This document shows, in pieces, positions 9,291-16,390 of a stretch of 64,000 nt of DNA; positions within the stretch are counted from its first letter, which is position 1; every line of letters starts with the position of its first letter. Source of the DNA: UBA5420 sp964485345 (lineage in GTDB: Bacteria > Bacillota > Limnochordia > Darwinibacteriales > Darwinibacteriaceae); contig CAZAJB010000003.1 in assembly GCA_964485345.1 (NCBI GenBank), forward strand, positions 1-64,000, written 5' to 3'. The position numbers and the translations under genes are program-made. Below the pieces are notes generated by a model. It had not been told where the DNA came from and made no database searches. It saw only the letters and a list, made by a program, of their open reading frames with translations.

Positions 9291-9796
9291 CCCGTTCTTT
9301 TAAGCAATTCATCTAGGTAAATTAAGCGTTGATTAATAGAAACGAAAGGCCGGTAGAAGAGCACCCCAATTGTCCCATTGAAAAGACCAGTTCCTAAAAT
9401 GCCAAAGACAAGACTCCAGGATTCAGGGCTAGAAAACCCGAAGGATGCGGCACCAAGCAGGTAAAGAATTTGCCCAAGGATCGTCCCTAAGACAATGGCG
9501 AAGAAACGTACGAGAAGATTCTCCTTATACAATCGCTTCGCCAGAAAGCCTACTAAGATAGCCATTAATAAATACGTTCCGGCATAAAGACCAATAAACT
9601 GACCGACCAGTATATCCTGGAGCAGACCGCTGACAAAACCAAAAACCGCTGCACCACCAGGTTCCTGGAGCATGGCAGAAAAGAGAGTCAAGAGGAGCAG
9701 CAAGTCAGGTCGTAGGCCGAAGAAAACCAGTCCTGGCGATGTCGTCTGCAAGGCCAGTGCTAAGAGGATGATCAATCCATAACCCACATGCTTCAT
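9287..9796 (-). CDS. mreD: rod shape-determining protein MreD
   Basis: 169 residues, strongly hydrophobic, with about five predicted helices. MreD is an integral membrane component linking MreC/MreB to PBP2. The sequence is poorly conserved, so the call leans on length, hydrophobicity pattern (LRPDLLLLLTLFSAML in the first third, a typical MreD segment) and its position between mreC and mrdA. It ends in a 4-base overlap with mrdA and starts 1 base after the mreC stop. Confidence 0.92.
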   Translation of the reverse strand: MKHVGYGLIILLALALQTTSPGLVFFGLRPDLLLLLTLFSAMLQEPGGAAVFGFVSGLLQDILVGQFIGLYAGTYLLMAILVGFLAKRLYKENLLVRFFAIVLGTILGQILYLLGAASFGFSSPESWSLVFGILGTGLFNGTIGVLFYRPFVSINQRLIYLDELLKRTG

Positions 9797-9797
9797 A

Positions 9798-10625
9798 CTA
9801 ATTCTCCCCTTGCGGCATCACAATGAGGACATACTCAAGGCGGGCAAAGTCAACGAAGGGACGAACAACCGCGGAAAAGGATAAGTCATACTGGCGGGAT
9901 TCTACCGCTACCACTTCTCCGATGGGCAAGTTCTTCGGATAGATGCGACTTAAGCCAGAGGTTAGGATGACGTCGCCTACCTCCACGCTTGTATCGCGGC
10001 CGAGGGGCTTAGCCGATAAAGTGGTCTGGTCTATCTGCCCACCTTCGACCAGTACAAGGTCTCCACTGGATTGTACCAAGCCCCCAGTGGCGCTTTGGGC
10101 ATCAATAAGTAAGAGTACAGTGCTAGTATGGCGAGAACTGTTAATGATAGTACCGACGATTCCCACATTGGTGACAACCGCCATACCACTCACGACTCCG
10201 TGAGCTTGTCCCTTGTTTACAACGATAGTACTCTCCCAGTTACTCGGAGAACGTCCGATCACTTCTGCAACAAGGAGGGCGTGCTCTCCTTCTTCTCTAA
10301 AATCTAGCGCCTCTCGTAACCATTCATTCTCACGACGAGCGTCACGAAGCCCAAACACCTCAGCTTCCAGCTGGATAACCCTTTCTTCTAATAGGAGATT
10401 CCGTTCTCTGAGCCCCCGCCATCGGTTGATCTCAGCTACCTGGTTCTGGAAAAAACCCCCAACCTTGCTGAAGACCCACTGAAATGGCGATAACACATCA
10501 CGCCACAACCCTTCAAGTCGCGTAATCTCGGGTCGACGGATGGATGTGTAATGGATGGTGCCTACAAGAACTAAGACTAAAACGACGATCAAGGGAATTT
10601 TCCAGCGTAGTAGGCGATCCAGCAC
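9798..10625 (-). CDS. mreC: rod shape-determining protein MreC
   Basis: 275 residues. There is one membrane span at about residues 10-27, then a coiled coil (about 65-105, rich in Leu/Glu/Arg) and a beta-domain with the family motifs VIGRSPSNWESTIVVNKGQAHGV and AVVTNVGIVGTI. MreC scaffolds the elongasome in the space outside the inner membrane. It lies between mreB and mreD in one transcript. Confidence 0.94.
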   Translation of the reverse strand: MLDRLLRWKIPLIVVLVLVLVGTIHYTSIRRPEITRLEGLWRDVLSPFQWVFSKVGGFFQNQVAEINRWRGLRERNLLLEERVIQLEAEVFGLRDARRENEWLREALDFREEGEHALLVAEVIGRSPSNWESTIVVNKGQAHGVVSGMAVVTNVGIVGTIINSSRHTSTVLLLIDAQSATGGLVQSSGDLVLVEGGQIDQTTLSAKPLGRDTSVEVGDVILTSGLSRIYPKNLPIGEVVAVESRQYDLSFSAVVRPFVDFARLEYVLIVMPQGEN

Positions 10626-10660
10626 TTTTCTTCACCACCCCGTAATCGGCTAACGTTAGA

Positions 10661-11686
10661 CTAGTAGCGTCTTGGTCCTAGCATGATTCGTTTTAAGAGT
10701 TCAAAGTGACGGAGAGCTTGGCCCGTTCCCTCCACAACCGCTGTCAAGGGACGCTCAGCAATATGAACTGGCATGCCCGTCTCCCGCATCAGTAGTTCGT
10801 CGAGGCCGCTGAGCAAGGAACCGCCACCTGCCATCATGATTCCGCGGTCCATAATATCCGCGGCTAGCTCTGGCGGAGTGCTCTCTAACGTGACTTTCAC
10901 AGCATCCAAAATGGCTTGAACTGGTTCTACCAAAGCCTTGTGTATTTCAGTAGACGAAACGGTTACCGTCTTGGGTAAACCACTCACTAGGTCCCGGCCA
11001 CGAATTTCCATGGTCAACTCGTCCTTACCATCGATGAAGGCGTAACCGATATCGGACTTTATCTTTTCAGCCGTCCGCTCGCCGATCAGTAGATTGTAGG
11101 CCCTGCGAATGTATTGCACAATGGAATCATCCATCTCATCACCGGCAACCCGGATAGACCTTTGGGATACAATGCCACCAAGGGAGATGACTGCCACTTC
11201 AGTCGTACCGCCACCAATATCTACAATCATGGTACCAGTTGGTTCTTGAACAGGTAACCCCGCACCAATCGCTGCTGCCATGGGCTCTTCGATGACCCTA
11301 GCATCCTTGGCTCCTGCCGAGAGAGTGGCATCAATAACTGCCCGTTTCTCAACTTCTGTGACGCCAGAAGGAACAGAAATGATCACTCTAGGACGCCTGA
11401 GCCTCGAACGGCGGGTGGCCTTATTCAAAAAATCTCTCAGCAGACGCTCCGTGATTTCAAAGTCTGCAATTACCCCGTCTTTGAGGGGACGAATAGCGAT
11501 GATATTCCCAGGGGTTCTGCCCACCATTTCTTTGGCCTTATTCCCCACCGCAAAAATCTCGTTGGTATCTCGATCAATGGCCACTACGGAAGGTTCATTA
11601 ATAACAATTCCGCGTCCCTCCACCAAGACAAGTGTGTTCGCAGTTCCCAGATCGATGCCTATGTTCTTACCAAACCGCTTGAACAT
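10661..11686 (-). CDS. mreB: actin-like cell shape protein MreB
   Basis: 341 residues, standard for MreB. Actin-fold nucleotide motifs are visible: GIDLGTANTLV (phosphate 1, about residues 10-20), MIVDIGGGTTEVAVISLGG (phosphate 2) and GIMMAGGGSLLSGLDELL near the C-terminus (adenosine motif). It polymerises at the inner face of the membrane and directs side-wall synthesis. A short 20-base gap separates it from radC upstream and 35 bases from mreC downstream. Confidence 0.97.
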   Translation of the reverse strand: MFKRFGKNIGIDLGTANTLVLVEGRGIVINEPSVVAIDRDTNEIFAVGNKAKEMVGRTPGNIIAIRPLKDGVIADFEITERLLRDFLNKATRRSRLRRPRVIISVPSGVTEVEKRAVIDATLSAGAKDARVIEEPMAAAIGAGLPVQEPTGTMIVDIGGGTTEVAVISLGGIVSQRSIRVAGDEMDDSIVQYIRRAYNLLIGERTAEKIKSDIGYAFIDGKDELTMEIRGRDLVSGLPKTVTVSSTEIHKALVEPVQAILDAVKVTLESTPPELAADIMDRGIMMAGGGSLLSGLDELLMRETGMPVHIAERPLTAVVEGTGQALRHFELLKRIMLGPRRY

Positions 11687-11706
11687 CCTGTTACCCCTTC
11701 TTTCTT

Positions 11707-12411
11707 CTATAGCAATCCTTGTTCACGAAAGCTTAAATACCGATTGTCGCCAATGATAATATGATCTAGGACATCAATACCCAACATTTCTCCCACTTCC
11801 CTAAGTCTTTCAGTCGTGGTAATGTCATCGCGACTCGGCGTCAGATCTCCACTAGGATGGTTATGCACTAGAATAACCGCAGCACTGCTTCGTCGGATGG
11901 CTTCTTTAAACATCTCCCGAGGATGCACCAGGGACGCCTGTAAATGTCCTATGGAAATGACCTTCTTGGCGATCACACGATGTTTAGTATTGAGCATGAT
12001 GATCATGAAATGCTCTTTGTCGGCAAGGCTCAACTCGCGCAACACCAGCTGAGCAGCATCCTGTGGACTATTCACTATACCTTGAAATTCCATGCGGGAT
12101 TCTCCAAGACGCCGAGCTAACTCAAATGCAGCAATGATATCCGTTGCCTTGGCGGGTCCTATACCGTTTACTGTAAGCAACTCCTCATAGCTCGTTGTAG
12201 CAAGTTGCGGCAGTGAGCCAAAGCGGGACAAAAGCCTTTCGGCGAGCATGAGGGCGGATTCCCTCTGATTACCGGTACGAAGTAGAATAGCCAGTAGTTC
12301 CTTGTTGGCCAGGCGTTCCGCTCCATGACGAACTAAACGCTCCCGAGGACGCTCTTCCGCAGGTACATCTTTCATGCGAACATTGGTTGACAAATCTTGC
12401 TCCTTCCCCAT
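11707..12411 (-). CDS. radC: RadC family JAB-domain protein
   Basis: 234 residues. N-terminal UPF0758/helix-hairpin-helix part includes ERPRERLVRHGAERLANKELLAILLRTG and GIGPAKATDI. The C-terminal JAMM metalloprotease-like motif HNHPSGDLTPSRDD has the His-x-His and Asp zinc ligands. The molecular function is unsettled; the old DNA-repair assignment in E. coli was withdrawn. The gene normally lies between maf and mreB in Firmicutes, as here. Confidence 0.93.
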   Translation of the reverse strand: MGKEQDLSTNVRMKDVPAEERPRERLVRHGAERLANKELLAILLRTGNQRESALMLAERLLSRFGSLPQLATTSYEELLTVNGIGPAKATDIIAAFELARRLGESRMEFQGIVNSPQDAAQLVLRELSLADKEHFMIIMLNTKHRVIAKKVISIGHLQASLVHPREMFKEAIRRSSAAVILVHNHPSGDLTPSRDDITTTERLREVGEMLGIDVLDHIIIGDNRYLSFREQGLL

Positions 12412-12433
12412 TCCCTGGGCAGGTGAGGGAAGC

Positions 12434-13006
12434 CTATTTAATGGAAAATACCTCTATACCGAGTGATCGTAGGTGTTCAGCCAGACTCGGCATGGGCAAC
12501 CCTACTACATTATAATAACAACCTTTTATACTTTTCACAAGTAGTCCGCCAAACCCTTGGATGCCGTAACCTCCTGCTTTGTCAAAAGGTTCTCCAGTGG
12601 CAATATAGGCCCTAATCTCTTCATCATCAAGCCGGCGAAACTGCACGCTAGTTGTTTCGCTGAAGTCCCGAACGACTTGACCGTTACGACTCAAGACCAC
12701 ATAGGTTGTTACCTTATGTTGGCGTCCACTTAAGAAACGCAACATAGAAAAAGCATCGCCTGCATCTACCGGTTTTCCTAAAATGCGCCCATCCTGGGTC
12801 ACAATGGTGTCGGCCCCGAGCACCAGACAGTCTGAAAAAACGCTACTTATGGGAACCGCCTTAGCGATGGCATTAGCCCTTGCCACAGATAGGGGATCTC
12901 CCTGCTCTGATTCGATCGTAGACTGTGCCCTCACCGTAAAGGAAAAACCGAACTGCTCAAGTAACGCTTTGCGCCGCGGTGATTGGGATGCTAGGATTAG
13001 ATTCAT
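12434..13006 (-). CDS. maf: Maf-like nucleoside triphosphate pyrophosphatase
   Basis: 190 residues beginning MNLILASQSPRRKALLEQFG, the Maf/ITPase-fold signature, with VLGADTIV as the acidic metal motif. Proteins of this family hydrolyse non-canonical or modified NTPs (dTTP/UTP type) and have been linked to septum control. I choose ATG 13006, which follows AAGGTGG by 8 bases; a longer in-frame start at 13045 adds 13 non-conserved residues. It heads the maf-radC-mreBCD run, just downstream of a terminator, so a promoter probably lies in 13007-13068, although I cannot name clear boxes. Confidence 0.93.
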   Translation of the reverse strand: MNLILASQSPRRKALLEQFGFSFTVRAQSTIESEQGDPLSVARANAIAKAVPISSVFSDCLVLGADTIVTQDGRILGKPVDAGDAFSMLRFLSGRQHKVTTYVVLSRNGQVVRDFSETTSVQFRRLDDEEIRAYIATGEPFDKAGGYGIQGFGGLLVKSIKGCYYNVVGLPMPSLAEHLRSLGIEVFSIK

Positions 13007-13068
13007 AAACGTTGCCACCTTGTTTTGACTAAGTATGATATTCACCCTTACTCGCTAATTCCCTTCTC

Positions 13069-13098
13069 AAAAAAAGAGAGTCCATGCCGGACTCCTCT
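13069..13098 (-). terminator. Rho-independent terminator after small gene 13101-13292
   Basis: Reading the minus strand, a GAGGAGTCC / GGACTCTC hairpin (one bulge, 5-nt loop) is followed by seven T residues, starting 2 bases after the stop codon of the small gene. It separates the spoIID unit from maf-mreBCD. Confidence 0.8.
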
Positions 13099-13100
13099 GC

Positions 13101-13292
13101 CTAACGCTGCCAATGGGGTAAAGTGGTAGTTCCAAGCTCCTTCGCAACTTCAAAGAGGTATTTGTCTCGATGAATCCTATTACGATTGAGTTGCCAAGCC
13201 TCTAGATGCTTGTAGTGCGAGTATAAGACATCTCCCGGTCGCAGCAGTTGTTCCTCAAGGTCAAATTTGAGACGCTCTAGGTTATGGTCCAT
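13101..13292 (-). CDS. small hypothetical protein (63 aa)
   Basis: The start is well supported: GGAGGAGGAAG directly before ATG 13292. The product is hydrophilic, with no membrane helix or signal peptide, and has many charged residues (LERLKFDLEEQLLRP, LNRNRIHRDKYLFEVAKEL). I do not recognise a family. It starts 20 bases after the spoIID stop and is followed at once by a terminator, so it is the last gene of the spoIID transcript and may be sporulation-linked by association only. Confidence 0.7.
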   Translation of the reverse strand: MDHNLERLKFDLEEQLLRPGDVLYSHYKHLEAWQLNRNRIHRDKYLFEVAKELGTTTLPHWQR

Positions 13293-13312
13293 CTTCCTCC
13301 TCCATTCCCAAG

Positions 13313-14275
13313 TTAGTAAGCTTGGTGCAGCTCAATTCCCTTGTAATAGTATTGGAGAATTTCAGAGTAACCATACCCTTGTTGCGCCATTCCTTGTGCG
13401 CCGTATTGGCTCATCCCCACGCCATGACCATAACCCCAGACGGAAAAGACCATTTCGTTGCCTATGATCTCCGCTGTAAACCAGGTGGAGCGCAAAGACA
13501 GACGCTGCCTGATTTCTCGTCCGCTAAACCATTTTTCTCCCACTTCTACCGTCTTCACTCGCCCCGAGGGATAGCGTTCGACGACCTTGAAATTCTGCAC
13601 GTTTGCAACATCGAGCACATGCGCCAAATTGCTGACCTGAATGGTAGCAGTCGAGTAGTGGCTCGGCGAATTGGCGCTAAAGGGGTCATCCACAGAACGC
13701 AAGTAAGGGAGGGACTCGCTCCAGTAGTGCTCAGAGTTTTCTGTCCGTCCTCCGCTGGTTGAATGGTAGACGGCCAAAATGGGTTCCCCATCATAGAGGG
13801 CGACAATTCCTTCCGTCTGCTTGACTGCTTTTTTGACCTTGCGCTGGAGCACTAAACCGCTTGCCCCGCCGTTTCGTTGCAGGAAGGTGTCCCACGATAT
13901 CCAAGCCTGACCAGATTGGAAGTCCGAGGAAAGATGCGCTTCGGGATGCTCGGGAACCCGTTCATCCCGGGAGATACGCCGCAAAGCATAGGTCCTAGCT
14001 GCCACCGCTTGGACCTTCAGGGCCTCTAAATCAAAACTCGCAGGCATTTCTGCGGCCACAACGCCTTGTACGTATTCTTCCAACGTCATAGAAAGAAGCT
14101 TATCCTGCTCCGCATCCCACAGCCCCACGAGGGGGATGTCTCGAGGAGAAAAAAAAGAGACCGTGCAACTACGTACTAACAATGCCGGTAACCCAACCAA
14201 CATGATAAATAGAATCACTAGGGGAAGACAAGAACGACCCCTAGAACGTTTGCGTCTTCTTCGTTTTGTCCTCAA
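13313..14275 (-). CDS. spoIID: SpoIID/LytB-domain protein
   Basis: 320 residues. A very basic N-terminus (about ten Arg/Lys) leads into one membrane anchor (about 17-36), then a SpoIID domain. Signature segments: LSMTLEEYVQGVVAAEMPASF, EALKVQAVAARTYA and GYGHGVGMSQYGAQGMAQQGYGYSEILQYYY. SpoIID is a lytic transglycosylase that remodels peptidoglycan during forespore engulfment. The start is TTG 14275 with GGGAGGGAG about 7 bases upstream; that site lies within the 3' arm of the ferredoxin terminator hairpin (see findings). LytB-type paralogs with other roles also exist, so the sporulation role is likely but not certain. Confidence 0.85.
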   Translation of the reverse strand: MRTKRRRRKRSRGRSCLPLVILFIMLVGLPALLVRSCTVSFFSPRDIPLVGLWDAEQDKLLSMTLEEYVQGVVAAEMPASFDLEALKVQAVAARTYALRRISRDERVPEHPEAHLSSDFQSGQAWISWDTFLQRNGGASGLVLQRKVKKAVKQTEGIVALYDGEPILAVYHSTSGGRTENSEHYWSESLPYLRSVDDPFSANSPSHYSTATIQVSNLAHVLDVANVQNFKVVERYPSGRVKTVEVGEKWFSGREIRQRLSLRSTWFTAEIIGNEMVFSVWGYGHGVGMSQYGAQGMAQQGYGYSEILQYYYKGIELHQAY

Positions 14276-14322
14276 AAAAAACTCCCTCCCACCCAGTTCA
14301 TTACTATGAACGGGCGGAGGGT
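14276..14322 (-). terminator. Rho-independent terminator after ferredoxin gene, overlapping spoIID SD
   Basis: On the minus strand ACCCTCCGCCCGTTCA pairs with TGAACTGGGTGGGAGGG around a short AT loop and is followed by eight T residues. It lies 12 bases beyond the ferredoxin stop. The 3' arm is also the Shine-Dalgarno of spoIID and the T-run runs into its TTG start. Confidence 0.8.
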
Positions 14323-14333
14323 GTTATGCCTAG

Positions 14334-14504
14334 TTAGATCTCACTAATTGCGCCTTCTGGACAAGCATCTGCACAAGCCCCGCAATCAATACATGCCTCA
14401 GCATCAATAGAATAATGTTCAGTTCCCTCACTAATAGCCTCAACAGCACACTCTGGCATGCAACTACCGCAGCTTATGCAAGCGGTACTAATTTTAAACG
14501 CCAT
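14334..14504 (-). CDS. 2[4Fe-4S] ferredoxin (56 aa)
   Basis: Short gene of 56 codons, MAFKISTACISCGSCMPEC onward. Two cluster motifs are complete: CISCGSCMPEC (residues 9-19) and CIDCGACADACP (about residues 38-49), the clostridial two-cluster type. It carries low-potential electrons for anaerobic oxidoreductases. A GGGGGCG site precedes the ATG. It lies alone between the SPOR gene and its own terminator; no specific partner is suggested by neighbours. Confidence 0.93.
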   Translation of the reverse strand: MAFKISTACISCGSCMPECAVEAISEGTEHYSIDAEACIDCGACADACPEGAISEI

Positions 14505-14597
14505 CAATCTTCGCCCCCTTTTTCACAAAGCTTTCTTCCTAAGAATAGCAAAGTGTCCAAAGGCTGTCAACGATCAACGAACAACAGATGGCTGCCA

Positions 14598-15101
14598 TCA
14601 TCTAACGATGATGGCTTCAAAACCCTTCCCTACCAACTCCTCGACCAGTCTCGTAGCATTCGCCTGGGAGCCAAAGGCTCCTGTTTGCACTCTATAGGGC
14701 GGTCCTGGGACAATAATCCCCTCATACCCCGTTTCCTTTAGCATAGCCACCATGCGATCAGCGTTGGCGCGTTCCGAAAAGACACCAACCTGGACACGGT
14801 ATAGGGTCTCGCTTTGCTGCGGTGGCGTGGCCGGTGTCGGCCCCCCTTGCGTTGATGGGGTTGGTACCGAAGATACAGACGGTGGATCTTCCCTTGGACT
14901 GGCCGGTGCATTGACAGTGACTTCTTGCCGTACAGGTTGCTCCGTCGTTTGATGCTGTTCCTGTAAAGCCTGGACAGCATACTTACCGATCAGGTAGCCA
15001 AAGAAAATGAACACTATACTAAGCGTAATCAAGGTGACCACGAAGTTTGTTCTTTGTCCGGACCTTTTCTTCTCTTTCTTATCCTTTTTCTGCGTGGCCA
15101 T
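14598..15101 (-). CDS. SPOR-domain membrane protein
   Basis: 167 residues. A Lys-rich cytoplasmic start (KKDKKEKKRSGQR) leads to one membrane helix (about 20-40), a Pro/Thr/Ser-rich linker (about 55-95) and a C-terminal SPOR domain made of two similar halves (LYRVQVGVFSERANADRMVAMLKETGYE and PYRVQTGAFGSQANATRLVEELVGKGFE). SPOR domains bind denuded glycan strands at septa or cortex. ATG 15101 is preferred over TTG 15107 because GAGGGGG is 7 bases before it. It follows folC in the valS transcript. Confidence 0.85.
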   Translation of the reverse strand: MATQKKDKKEKKRSGQRTNFVVTLITLSIVFIFFGYLIGKYAVQALQEQHQTTEQPVRQEVTVNAPASPREDPPSVSSVPTPSTQGGPTPATPPQQSETLYRVQVGVFSERANADRMVAMLKETGYEGIIVPGPPYRVQTGAFGSQANATRLVEELVGKGFEAIIVR

Positions 15102-15124
15102 CGCCAATCCCCCTCACCATATAG

Positions 15125-16390
15125 TTACAGATGCGGATGGAAAATCCTTTTTACCGAACCGATTAAATAGAGGGAACCACATACGCAAAGCGGCGTCGTT
15201 GTGGTGGCATCCGCCAGGGCCTCCGAGAGGTTCTCGTACCCACTCGCCACGCCGCCATGGCTCTTGACGTAATCCACCATGATTCTAGGTTGCATGGCAG
15301 CTAATCGCCCGCTGTCCGCTGCGGCAAAAACAAAGCGCTTGGCCAATGGTAAGAGGGGATCCAAGAGCTCGAGGTTCTTCGTATGCAGCATACCGAAGAG
15401 AAAGGTGAACTGTTCTCCAAGCTCCTTCTGGAGCTGCACGATGCTCTCGGCTAAAACGGTAATGCCCTCTTCATTGTGAGCACCATCGAGCAAGATAAAG
15501 GGGTCCCTTGATACAACCTCTAGACGACCTGGCCATACCACTTCTTGCAGGCCCTGGCTTATGGCTTCAGAGGGAATGGTATACCCTAGAGTACGAAGCT
15601 CTGTCAAAGCCAAGAGGGCTGTAGCGGCGTTGTGCAGCTGGTGAGGACCTAAGAGTCCTGTATGGATCAGACCGATCCCGGGGAAAGTTAGCGAACCCCC
15701 AGAAAGATTCCAGCCGTGTGCAAGCCAAGGTATATCATTCGTACTCCTCCACGGAGCACGTCTTGCGGCCGCAATTCGCTTGAGGGTGATTTCTGCCACA
15801 GCCGACTGAACTCCGCTAACGATGGGCACGTCTTCTTTGATAATGCCGCCTTTTTCGGTGGCAATCTCTGCGAGGGTCGATCCCAATCGATCCTGATGAT
15901 CGAAACCGATAGTAGTAATCACCGTCAGAACGGGATTCACCACGTTGGTACTATCAAGGCGTCCCCCAAGGCCTGTTTCTATCACCGCTAGCTCAACTTG
16001 CTCTTGCTGAAAATACAGAAACACTGCAGCAGTAGCTAACTCAAATTCGGTTGCTGCACCGAACTGGGGATACATAGATTCAACCTCTTTGCATGCCGCC
16101 TCAGCTCTGGCCACAACCTGCTCGAGCCTCTGGTCATCAATGGGTTCTCCATTGATCCGAAAACGCTCATTGTAGCGTACTAGGTGGGGCGAAGTAAAGG
16201 TCCCCACCTTCAGTCCACTACGCATTAAGACGCCTGTTAGCAGAGCCGACACTGAACCCTTGCCGCTCGTACCGGCAATATGAATGCAGGGCAAGTCCTT
16301 GTGAGGATTTCCTAAGGCCTCACACACAAGCCTGATCCGTTCGAGCCCTAAATGACTGCCAAAACGTTCTCTCTGACCCATCGTTGTCAT
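15125..16390 (-). CDS. folC: folylpolyglutamate / dihydrofolate synthase
   Basis: 421 residues of the Mur ligase superfamily. The ATP loop HIAGTSGKGSVSALL is at about residues 37-51, the substrate motif FTSPHLVRYNERFRING follows, and the ligase C-terminal domain includes ILLDGAHNEEG. It adds glutamate to folates (and dihydropteroate if bifunctional). The ATG immediately follows the valS stop with no gap, the usual Firmicute valS-folC arrangement, so it shares the valine T-box control. Confidence 0.95.
   Translation of the reverse strand: MTTMGQRERFGSHLGLERIRLVCEALGNPHKDLPCIHIAGTSGKGSVSALLTGVLMRSGLKVGTFTSPHLVRYNERFRINGEPIDDQRLEQVVARAEAACKEVESMYPQFGAATEFELATAAVFLYFQQEQVELAVIETGLGGRLDSTNVVNPVLTVITTIGFDHQDRLGSTLAEIATEKGGIIKEDVPIVSGVQSAVAEITLKRIAAARRAPWRSTNDIPWLAHGWNLSGGSLTFPGIGLIHTGLLGPHQLHNAATALLALTELRTLGYTIPSEAISQGLQEVVWPGRLEVVSRDPFILLDGAHNEEGITVLAESIVQLQKELGEQFTFLFGMLHTKNLELLDPLLPLAKRFVFAAADSGRLAAMQPRIMVDYVKSHGGVASGYENLSEALADATTTTPLCVCGSLYLIGSVKRIFHPHL

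Noticed and set aside
14578..14625. GCCATCAT/GATGATGGC hairpin at the end of the SPOR gene
   Set aside because: It overlaps the last codons and stop and lacks a T-run, so it is not called a terminator.
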